From NCBI GenBank assembly GCA_041651315.1, contig JBAZJM010000307.1, forward strand, positions 1 to 5,458: DNA of 5,458 nt, in the 5' to 3' direction. Below, one piece after another: positions 1 through 5,241 of the stretch; position 1 is the stretch's first letter, and each line of letters opens with the position of its first letter. A program made the translations under genes and the position numbers. The notes below the pieces were generated by a model, which searched no databases, was not told the DNA's origin, and saw only the letters and a program-made list of their open reading frames with translations. Source of the stretch: CAITYL01 sp041651315 (lineage in GTDB: Bacteria; Verrucomicrobiota; Lentisphaeria; Oligosphaerales; CAITYL01).

Positions 1-345
1 GACCAGCGCGACATCCCCGATCTTGCGGATGGCCAGAGCCAAAACATGGCTCGTTGCCCAGGTGTCGGAACCCGCGAAGCGCGGGTCGGAAAGCAGGATC
101 GCCGCGTCCGCGCCGAACGCCAGGGCTTCCCGCAATGCCTCCGCCGCTTTCGGCGGCCCCATGGTCAAGGCGACAACCGACGCGGCGGGGATCTCTTCTT
201 TCAGCCGGACGGCCGCCTCCAAGGCGTAATAATCGAAGGGGTTCAGCACGGCGGTTGCGCTGTCGCGGAGGAGCCGCTTGGTCTCGGGATCCATCTTGAC
301 CGACGCCACCTCCGGCACCTGTTTCAGGCAAACGACGATCGTCAT
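1..345 (-). CDS. etfB: Electron transfer flavoprotein beta subunit, N-terminal part (runs off the left edge)
   Basis: Translating the minus strand from the ATG at 345 gives 115 residues open to the window edge, about 45% of the usual 250-265. The N-terminus MTIVVCLKQVPE, the NPFDYYALEAAVRLKEE stretch (35-51), TMGPPKAAEALREALAFGAD (61-80) and SDPRFAGSDTWATS (86-99) are the classic EtfB order. EtfB pairs with EtfA to hold FAD and AMP (or a second FAD in bifurcating types) and carries electrons in the cytoplasm between dehydrogenases and a quinone or ferredoxin partner. The D-T-W-A-T-S segment resembles EtfB of anaerobes, such as the Acidaminococcus bifurcating enzyme, more than the mitochondrial type; this is from memory of the family. 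The start overlaps the stop of the metF-like gene as ATGA, and a GGAGG lies 9 bases upstream (355-359), so the two are translationally coupled. etfA would be expected next, outside the window. Family is confident; bifurcation is inference. Confidence 0.93.
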   Translation of the reverse strand, partial: MTIVVCLKQVPEVASVKMDPETKRLLRDSATAVLNPFDYYALEAAVRLKEEIPAASVVALTMGPPKAAEALREALAFGADAAILLSDPRFAGSDTWATSHVLALAIRKIGDVALV

Positions 346-1124
346 GCGGCCAGCCCTCCGTCGCGGACGAGCGCCGGCAGTTGCGTCTTGAGGTCGAACA
401 GGGCCAGGTAGAGACCGCACCCCGGGTAGTTCGTCCGGATCTCCGACAGGCAGCGCAACGGGTCGAAGGGCCCCGTGGCGCCGGCGCCGGGGTCGTAACC
501 CACGCAATCCTTGAGCAACTCCAGCTTCGGCGACATCCATGCCTCGACGACCAACGGGACGCTCAGCCACTCCAACAGCGCGTCCACCGCCGGATGCCGC
601 CCGATCACCGGCTGGGTGATGAAAAACCGCGCGCCGGCGGCAAGTTTCCGTTTCAGCTTCTCAAGCTCGTGCCCCTGGGGCTCATACGGGTTGAACGCCG
701 CACCCAAGTTGAAAACGCCCGGATACTCGCGCGTGATGAAGGCCAGCAACTCCACCGAAGTGACGACCGCCCCCGTTTCCCCCAAGTCCGCGGGCTTCAG
801 CCTGGGAAGCCGCGCCGAGCCGTCGCCGGACACGACCAACAGCTCCCTCACTCCGAGATGGGCGGCGGAATCGAGGATCCAGCGCAGCTCCGCCAAGGTA
901 TGGAAGGTGTTCAGGTGGATCATCGCCCGCGCGGCGGGAAGCGCGAGTTCCGCCAGCAGTTCGCACCCCTGGAAGGCGAGCTTCCCCATGGCATTGTCGG
1001 TGATGCAGACTTGAAAGCCGGCCTCGCAGGATGTGTTGAACCGGCGGGCGAAACGGCCCAGCCGTTCCTCCAGCCGGTCCGCCCCCTGCTTGGGCGGGCT
1101 CACTTCGACTCGCCAACCGCTCAT
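342..1124 (-). CDS. Methylenetetrahydrofolate reductase-like protein (MetF family, compact)
   Basis: This 260-residue protein follows the MetF TIM barrel. VEVSPPK (6-12) matches FEFFPP, with Glu7 at the catalytic Glu position. HLNTFHTLAELR (70-81) matches HLTC...ELR, and VSGD (98-101) matches the RGD whose Asp contacts flavin. AAFNPYEPQGHE (142-153) sits at the AAYPEVHPE site, and LKRKLAAGARFFITQ (157-171) places Gln171 at the substrate-binding Gln. MetF proteins reduce 5,10-methylene- to 5-methyl-tetrahydrofolate with FAD in the cytoplasm. The protein is shorter than E. coli MetF (296), mainly toward the C-terminus, and the substrate loops diverge, so a related folate or methyl-transfer role is possible. 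I see no CxxC zinc or Fe-S motif. The start is well supported: AAGGAG (1132-1137) sits 7 bases upstream. It is first in an operon with etfB, overlapping it by ATGA, which suggests an Etf-type electron partner. Divergent from the AraC gene. Confidence 0.85.
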   Translation of the reverse strand: MSGWRVEVSPPKQGADRLEERLGRFARRFNTSCEAGFQVCITDNAMGKLAFQGCELLAELALPAARAMIHLNTFHTLAELRWILDSAAHLGVRELLVVSGDGSARLPRLKPADLGETGAVVTSVELLAFITREYPGVFNLGAAFNPYEPQGHELEKLKRKLAAGARFFITQPVIGRHPAVDALLEWLSVPLVVEAWMSPKLELLKDCVGYDPGAGATGPFDPLRCLSEIRTNYPGCGLYLALFDLKTQLPALVRDGGLAA

Positions 1125-1272
1125 TCTTGAACTCCTTCATCTCTCCAGCACCGGTGCTGGGTTCTTCTGCCGTTCAACCTATTGCAAAGTCCGCCGTTCT
1201 CTTGTCGCGACGTCCGCATTTTTTGTGTTTTTGTTTGAATATTTTTATTTCTTATGCTTAATTACTTGGAAC
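1125..1272. promoter_or_regulatory. Divergent control region between metF-like and araC-like genes
   Basis: This 148-bp gap must hold promoters for both divergent genes. It contains a perfect palindrome at 1145-1160, two copies of GCCGTTC at 1169 and 1193, and a strongly AT-rich tract at about 1217-1265 in an otherwise GC-rich window. On the plus strand a weak candidate promoter is TTGTTT (1231-1236), 16 bases, TATGCT (1253-1258), but it would leave only a few untranslated bases before the araC-like ATG. I found no convincing -35/-10 pair for the metF direction, which would fit dependence on an activator. The metF ribosome binding site AAGGAG is at 1132-1137. Confidence 0.6.
1145..1160. repeat. 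Perfect 16-bp palindrome in the metF leader
   Basis: CCAGCACCGGTGCTGG is identical to its reverse complement. It lies 20 bases upstream of the metF-like start codon and 7 bases beyond its Shine-Dalgarno. As DNA it could be a dimeric-regulator operator. As RNA it could form a 6-bp stem with a CCGG loop just ahead of the ribosome binding site. The site is seen directly; its function is unknown. Confidence 0.6.
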
Positions 1273-2454
1273 ATGAAAAAACAATCAGACAAAAAAGGGG
1301 CCGCCGCCGTGCTGCCGCCGGCGCTCTGGCGCGAGGTGCGGGATCGGTTCCGGCGGCGTTTCGGTTTCCCGGTGGTGCTGGCCGGGCCCGACGGCCGCCT
1401 GCTCGCCGGCACGCCCGGGTGCGGCGGCACCGGCACGGCCCCCGCCTGTTGCGAACTCCGCCGGCAGGCCGTCAGCGAGGCGTTGCGCTGGGGGGAGCCG
1501 AGCGTGCTCGCCCATGGCCGCCACTGGCTGTGGGCGGTGCCCGTCATGCGCAATGCGGAGCTGCTCGGCGGCCTGGTGATGACCAGCCTGCCGTTCCCCG
1601 CCGGCGGCGAGGACACCGGCGGCCGGCAAACCGCCACCGTCCGCGCCGCCTGCCGGGCGCTATTGGAATGGGCCGCGGCCCAAAACGTGACCAATGCCGC
1701 CCTGTTGCAGGCCCGGCGCGAGGAGGCGGAACGGGAACGCCGCCGCGCCGAGGCCATCCACGCCGTCAAGAGCCAGGGCTACGACAGCGTGCGCGAGTTG
1801 TACCTGCGCGAAGAGCCCGGCCTCATTGCCGCCATCAAGGGCGGCGACCGCGCCGGGGCCCGCGCCATCCTCAACCGCGTGCTGGTCGGCATTTATCACT
1901 TGGGCGGCAGTCGGCTGGAGCTGCTCAAGAGTTTCGCCCTGGAGCTGGTGGTCATGATGTCGCGGACGGCCGTGGAGGCGGGCGGCAAACCCGAGCAGCT
2001 GCTCGGCGTGAATTTCGAGTCCGTCACCGTGCTGGGCGGGGTGCGCGGGGAGGAGGAACTCTGCCACTGGCTGACCGGCATGCTCGAACGCATCATGGAC
2101 GCCATCCGCGACCAGCCCGACCGCACCGTCGAGGCCAGCCTGGCGCGCGCCCTCAAGTTCATGGCGGCGCACCTCGGGGATCCGAACCTGAACCGCGCCG
2201 CCGCCGCCCGCGTCGCCTGCCTCAGCCCAAGCCATTTCTCCACCGTCCTCCACCGCGTGACCGGCCAGACCTTCGGCGCACACCTGCGCCGGTTGCGGGT
2301 GGCGCACGCCTGCGTGCTGCTGCGCCGGCCGGGCGCGCTGCTGCCCCGGACCGCCCTCGCCTGCGGCTTCCGCGACCAGAGCCACTTCACCAAGGTCTTT
2401 CGCCGCGAAACCGGCCAGCCCCCCGGCCGTTTCCGCCACCGGTCCGCCGCCTAG
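1273..2454 (+). CDS. AraC-family transcriptional regulator with PocR-like N-terminal sensor region
   Basis: Starting at the ATG at 1273 gives 393 residues. The open frame reaches back to 1033, but that would run into the metF-like gene and through the AT-rich promoter tract, so the MKKQSDKK start is preferred even though its upstream GGA is a weak ribosome site. Residues 15-107 (LWREVRDRFRRRFGFPVVLAGPDGRL..., Cys50, Cys59, Cys60, ...VPVMRNAELLGGLVMT) look like a PocR/GAF-type ligand-sensing domain; a charged helix (about 143-175) follows. An alpha-helical middle region (175-285: GLIAAIKGGDRAGARAIL, LLKSFALELVVMMSRTAVEAGG) is typical of this regulator group. The C-terminal DNA-binding domain (289-390) has both AraC helix-turn-helices: AAAARVACLSPSHFSTVLHR (311-330 region) and ALACGFRDQSHFTKVFRRETGQPPGRFR (about 361-388). 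It probably binds the gap at 1125-1272 and controls the divergent metF-etfB operon. The ligand is unknown; domain family is confident, PocR assignment moderate. Confidence 0.9.
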   Translation: MKKQSDKKGAAAVLPPALWREVRDRFRRRFGFPVVLAGPDGRLLAGTPGCGGTGTAPACCELRRQAVSEALRWGEPSVLAHGRHWLWAVPVMRNAELLGGLVMTSLPFPAGGEDTGGRQTATVRAACRALLEWAAAQNVTNAALLQARREEAERERRRAEAIHAVKSQGYDSVRELYLREEPGLIAAIKGGDRAGARAILNRVLVGIYHLGGSRLELLKSFALELVVMMSRTAVEAGGKPEQLLGVNFESVTVLGGVRGEEELCHWLTGMLERIMDAIRDQPDRTVEASLARALKFMAAHLGDPNLNRAAAARVACLSPSHFSTVLHRVTGQTFGAHLRRLRVAHACVLLRRPGALLPRTALACGFRDQSHFTKVFRRETGQPPGRFRHRSAA

Positions 2455-2471
2455 GCCGCCCGCAGCGGCCT
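2453..2471 (+). terminator. Possible weak terminator hairpin after the araC-like gene
   Basis: AGGCCGC (2453-2459), a 5-base loop, and GCGGCCT (2465-2471) form a perfect 7-bp GC-rich stem that starts in the stop codon. Only TTCCT follows, so a proper U-tract is missing. It may stop transcription weakly or be a chance GC-rich hairpin. Confidence 0.35.
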
Positions 2472-2499
2472 TCCTGATCGCAACCTAGTGGTGCGGAAA

Positions 2500-2516
2500 G
2501 TGCCTGACACAGGCGC
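2500..2516. repeat. Small hairpin GTGCCTG-ACA-CAGGCGC (REP-like?)
   Basis: A 7-bp stem with one T-G wobble encloses a 3-base loop. The left part, AAAGTGCCTGACAC (2497-2510), resembles a phrase I associate with the flanks of IS200-like Y1/RAYT transposase genes in diverse bacteria. That is from memory and unverified. No transposase is present in the window. Confidence 0.3.
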
Positions 2517-2564
2517 CGCCATCCGCGCTGGCCTTCCCGGACAAATGCGCCGGCCAGACCCTCG

Positions 2565-2595
2565 TGGTGATCCGGCGGTGGCGGCTGGATCACCG
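2565..2595. repeat. Long inverted repeat in the gap before the toxin-antitoxin genes
   Basis: GGTGATCCGGC (2566-2576) and GCTGGATCACC (2584-2594) are inverted with 10 of 11 positions complementary in DNA; the remaining pair would be G-U in RNA. The loop is 7 bases (GGTGGCG). There is no T-tract on either side, so it is not a typical intrinsic terminator. Confidence 0.55.
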
Positions 2596-2671
2596 AAGCC
2601 CTGCCCCCGGCGAATAGGCGATGCGGCCACCGCCCGGTGGTGCGACGCCACAATGGAAACCGCGGCAGGTT

Positions 2672-2700
2672 TTGCAAACCGGCCGGAATACGTATATTAT
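2672..2700 (+). promoter_or_regulatory. Probable sigma70-type promoter of the toxin-antitoxin pair
   Basis: TTGCAA (2672-2677, 4/6 to the -35 consensus), a 17-base spacer, and TATTAT (2695-2700, 5/6 to the -10 consensus) would start transcription near 2707, about 28 bases before the antitoxin ATG. Ribosome site GAGGTG lies at 2724-2729, 5 bases before that ATG. This is the best promoter in the window. Confidence 0.6.
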
Positions 2701-2718
2701 CGTATAAGATTTACGTAT
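2688..2718. promoter_or_regulatory. CGTAT repeat cluster, likely autoregulatory operator
   Basis: CGTAT occurs at 2691, 2701 and 2714. The first two extend to CGTATA exactly 10 bp apart, and TACGTAT recurs at 2689 and 2712. ATACGTAT (2688-2695) is a perfect 8-bp palindrome. The cluster covers the -10 box and start region, where ribbon-helix-helix antitoxins and antitoxin-toxin complexes commonly repress their own operon through short repeated sites. Confidence 0.5.
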
Positions 2719-2734
2719 GACGTGAGGTGCCGCC

Positions 2735-2992
2735 ATGGCCAAGCTAACGCTTTCGTCCGAACCGGGAATCGTCAACCGTGCCAAGAGGCTGGCAAAACGG
2801 CGGCGCACCAGCCTTTCCAGCATGGTTACCCATTATCTCGACGCCGTCTCCGGCGGCGAGGACAATGCCGGTGTTGTCCGGCTCGGACCACTCACCCTCA
2901 AGGCCTCCGGCCTGTTGAAGTTGCCGCCCGGTTCCTCATATGAGGATCTGCTGGGTGACGCCCTGGCGGACAAGCACGGGATCGGCTCATGA
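2735..2992 (+). CDS. VapB-like antitoxin (DUF6364-type, ribbon-helix-helix-like)
   Basis: This 85-residue protein opens with a short beta-strand (KLTLSSE, 3-9), then two helices: PGIVNRAKRLAKRR (10-23) and SLSSMVTHYLDAV (26-38). This is the MAKLTLS...AK..AKKR.TSLS.MV..YL pattern of small antitoxins of the DUF6364 type. The N-terminus should dimerise and bind the operator. The C-terminal tail (LLKLPPGSSYEDLLGDALADKHG, about 60-82) should wrap and block the toxin active site. The start is fixed by GAGGTG 5 bases upstream. Its stop overlaps the toxin start as ATGA, the usual antitoxin-first arrangement. It likely represses its own promoter through the CGTAT repeats. Family name is from pattern recognition; the antitoxin role is well supported by the PIN-domain partner. 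Confidence 0.85.
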   Translation: MAKLTLSSEPGIVNRAKRLAKRRRTSLSSMVTHYLDAVSGGEDNAGVVRLGPLTLKASGLLKLPPGSSYEDLLGDALADKHGIGS

Positions 2993-3432
2993 AACGTGTT
3001 TTCCTGGACACCAACGTGCTGCTTGACGTGTTGGCCCGGCGCGCCCCGTTTTATCCGGCCTCCGCGGCGGTCTGGACCCTGGCGGAGGGCGGGAAGATCA
3101 CGGGCATGGTGTCCACCCTCAGCTTCAACAATCTCTACTACATCCTGCGCCGGCAGTCCGGCAACGCCAAAGCCAGGGAGGCAATCCGCCTCCTGCACGG
3201 GATCTTCACCACGATTCCGCCCGACAACCAAATCCTAGCCCAAGCGCTTGATTCCGGGATGGCCGATTTTGAGGACGCCCTCCAGTGGTTTAGCGCCCTG
3301 CATGCCGATGCCCAATGCCTCATCACGCGCAACACCGCGGATTTTCCCGTCGGCCACCTTCCCGTTCTTACGCCGGAGGAGTTTCTAATCCTCCGCAAGG
3401 CTGGACTCAAACACGGGGCGCAGGCCCTTTGA
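2989..3432 (+). CDS. PIN-domain ribonuclease toxin (VapC-like)
   Basis: A full-length 147-residue PIN domain. FLDTNVLLD (5-13) carries the first metal-binding Asp7. SFNNLYYILRR (45-55) is the N..YY motif of the PIN_3-type subgroup. DFEDALQ (93-99) supplies the central acids Asp93/Asp96, and LITRNTADFP (111-120) supplies the last Asp118 and the TRN motif. A VLTPEEFL tail (126-133) also fits the subgroup. PIN toxins are magnesium-dependent RNases that cleave tRNA, rRNA or mRNA when the antitoxin is degraded. The Glu usual in the middle of classical VapC proteins is replaced by the N-N-x-Y-Y motif, as is common in this subgroup. It is coupled to the antitoxin by ATGA; a weak GGGA lies about 7 bases upstream. 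The catalytic residues look intact, so the module is probably active. The RNA target cannot be told from sequence. Confidence 0.9.
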   Translation: MKRVFLDTNVLLDVLARRAPFYPASAAVWTLAEGGKITGMVSTLSFNNLYYILRRQSGNAKAREAIRLLHGIFTTIPPDNQILAQALDSGMADFEDALQWFSALHADAQCLITRNTADFPVGHLPVLTPEEFLILRKAGLKHGAQAL

Positions 3433-3441
3433 GTTCACGCT

Positions 3442-5241
3442 TTAGCGGGGGACGGCGGTTCCCGCCGGAGGCAGGGTGACGGTGAAGGTGCTGCCCTGGC
3501 CGGGCGCGCTGTCCACGCTCACCTGGCCGCCGTGGGCCTGCATGATATGCTTGACGATGGCCAGGCCCAGGCCGGTGCCGCCGGACTCGCGGCTGCGCGC
3601 CTTGTCCACCCGGTAAAAACGCTCAAAAATGCGGGCGTGATGCTCGGGCGCAATGCCGCAGCCGTGATCGCGCACCCGGATGTGGACGCTGCCGGTCGCA
3701 TCGGCCGCGGCGCTGACCACCACCGTGCCGCCGGCCGGACTGTAGGTCAGCGCGTTGTCCAGCAGGTTCACCACCACCTGGCGCAACAGGTTGGGCTGGG
3801 CGCGCACCTGCAGGGCCTCGGCACAGTCGACGGTGACGGTGATCCGTTTCGTTTCCTGCTGGTGGGCGCAGGTCTGGACGGCTGCCCGCAGCATCCCGGC
3901 CACCGGGCACCATTCCGGCGCCAGCGCGCCCAGCTCGGCATCGCGCTCCGCCTTGCTCAGCAGCAGCAGATCCTCAATGATCGCCCCCAGGCGTTCGGCC
4001 TGCCCGCCGATAATCTCCAGAAACCGCCGCGCCGCCGCCGGCTCCTCCAGGGCGCCGTCCTGCAGCGTTTCGACAAAACCGCGGATCGAGGTGATCGGTG
4101 TGCGCAACTCGTGGGAGACGTTGGCCACAAAGTCGCGGCGCAAATGCTCCAGCCGGCGCAACTGCGTGACGTCGTTGAGCACGACCACGGCGCCGATCCG
4201 CTGGCCGGCCGCATCGCGCAGCATGGCGCCGCGCGCCTGCAGCTGGCGGTCGCCCGCATCCTGCCGCAACGTCACATCCCCTTCGCAGCCGTCGGGGCTG
4301 GCCAGGGCGACTCGGGCCATTTCCTGCAACTCCAAATTGCGGATGACGTCGAGCAGCGTCCGTCCCTGGGCCTCGCCCTCCCGGACCTCCAACATGCGCG
4401 CCGCCGCCGCATTGAGCTTCATGATCCGGTAGCCGGCATCCACCGCGACGACCCCCTCCGTCATGCTGGCCAGAATGGCGTCGAGCTCGTTGCGCTGGTG
4501 GGAGACGGTGCGGAGGCGGTCGTCGAGCTGGCCCGCCATGCGGTTGAGCCCTTCCGCGAGCGCGTCCATCTCCACCGAGTGCCGAAGATGCAGCCGGCCG
4601 CCCAGCTCCCCGGCGGCGAATTGTCCGGCCTGCAGCTGCATCCGCCGCAGCGGCCGGGCGATGCGGCGCGCCAGCAACCAGCTCAGGCCGGCGGCCACCA
4701 CCAGCACGGCCAACCCGGCCAGCGCGGTGCCGCGATAAATCCGCTTCACATACCGGTCCAGTTGGGTCACCGGCAACGCCGCCCGCAGCACGGGCGAGGC
4801 CGGATCGCCGGTGCTGAGCGGCACGGCCACATAGAGCATGTTTTGGCGCAGCGTCATGCTCCAGTGACGCCCCTGGCCGATGCCGCCGGCCAGGGCTGTG
4901 CGCACTTCCGGCCGGTGCCCGTGGTTTTCCATGGCGGCGGGCAATTCCACCGAATCGGCCAGCACCGCCCCGTCGCGGCCGATCAGCGTAAACCGGGTGG
5001 CCGAGCCCTGCGCCAGCGCTTTGCAGCGTGCATCCGCCGCCGCCGCCCCCCCGTGCAACGCCTCGCGGAGCGGCAGGCGCATCAGGGCCAGCCGGTCCTG
5101 CAACGAACTCCGCACCTCCTGCTCGTGAAACTCCGCCACGAGCCCCGTGACCTCCCACATCACCGCCAACAGAGACACCAGCAGGATCAGGACGAACGCG
5201 GGAAACAATTGCCAGATCAACCGCCACCGTGCCATGGTCAT
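3442..5241 (-). CDS. phoR: PhoR-type membrane sensor histidine kinase
   Basis: A 599-residue two-component kinase with complete architecture: transmembrane helix 1 (about 9-30), an extracytoplasmic sensor domain (31-168), transmembrane helix 2 (170-190), HAMP (191-243), PAS (about 250-360) and HisKA with FVANVSHELRTP, phospho-acceptor His377. The ATPase domain has N-box VVNLLDNALTYSP (Asn492/Asn496), G1 DHGCG (525-529), F-box IFERFYRVD (538-546) and G2 GGTGLGL (554-560). It autophosphorylates His377 and passes phosphate to the regulator encoded just upstream. The length and large sensor domain resemble Bacillus-type PhoR rather than the shorter E. coli protein. The gene directly abuts the regulator (TAAATG). 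A second ATG at 5235 is 9 bases from GGGAG (5245-5249), while the first is only 3 away, so the real start may be 5235 (597 residues). The phosphate-sensing label is by family resemblance; no pst or phoU gene is in view. It converges on the toxin gene with 9 bases between stops. Confidence 0.9.
   Translation of the reverse strand: MTMARWRLIWQLFPAFVLILLVSLLAVMWEVTGLVAEFHEQEVRSSLQDRLALMRLPLREALHGGAAAADARCKALAQGSATRFTLIGRDGAVLADSVELPAAMENHGHRPEVRTALAGGIGQGRHWSMTLRQNMLYVAVPLSTGDPASPVLRAALPVTQLDRYVKRIYRGTALAGLAVLVVAAGLSWLLARRIARPLRRMQLQAGQFAAGELGGRLHLRHSVEMDALAEGLNRMAGQLDDRLRTVSHQRNELDAILASMTEGVVAVDAGYRIMKLNAAAARMLEVREGEAQGRTLLDVIRNLELQEMARVALASPDGCEGDVTLRQDAGDRQLQARGAMLRDAAGQRIGAVVVLNDVTQLRRLEHLRRDFVANVSHELRTPITSIRGFVETLQDGALEEPAAARRFLEIIGGQAERLGAIIEDLLLLSKAERDAELGALAPEWCPVAGMLRAAVQTCAHQQETKRITVTVDCAEALQVRAQPNLLRQVVVNLLDNALTYSPAGGTVVVSAAADATGSVHIRVRDHGCGIAPEHHARIFERFYRVDKARSRESGGTGLGLAIVKHIMQAHGGQVSVDSAPGQGSTFTVTLPPAGTAVPR

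Larger units (their letters stand above)
2472..2671. other. Non-coding gap with several inverted repeats
   Basis: No reading frame here has a credible start, ribosome site or recognisable protein. The open frames that cross it are low-complexity Arg/Pro/Gly translations overlapping known genes. It holds four inverted repeats in about 140 bases: 2500-2516, 2528-2557, 2565-2595 and 2627-2640. The third is the strongest. None is followed by a T-run on either strand, so simple intrinsic terminators are not supported. It could be a decayed repeat element, an RNA leader, or GC-rich noise. Confidence 0.45.

Noticed and set aside
381..1130. A 249-residue plus-strand open frame opposite the metF-like gene
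   Set aside because: Low-complexity antisense translation; the minus-strand protein has matching MetF motifs, a strong ribosome site and ATGA coupling to etfB.
1033..1272. An 80-residue N-terminal extension of the AraC protein
   Set aside because: It would overlap the metF-like coding start and the AT-rich control region, and its sequence is not domain-like. The ATG at 1273 gives the expected architecture.
1254..2477. A 407-residue open frame in another frame over the AraC gene
   Set aside because: Almost entirely Arg/Pro/Gly/Ala; a frame shadow of GC-rich coding DNA.
2472..2671. Integron attC site next to a toxin-antitoxin cassette
   Set aside because: Inverted repeats are present, but I could not find the paired RYYYAAC/GTTRRRY core sites either here or after the toxin gene.
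2488..2943. A 151-residue open frame spanning the gap and the antitoxin gene
   Set aside because: No ribosome site and no family resemblance; it crosses the promoter and operator and overlaps the well-supported antitoxin gene in a different frame.
3433..3466. A bidirectional terminator between the converging toxin and kinase genes
   Set aside because: Only 9 bases separate the stops. The small stems (CGCT-TT-AGCG; GGCGG-TTC-CCGCC) are short, lie partly in kinase coding sequence, and lack T-tracts.
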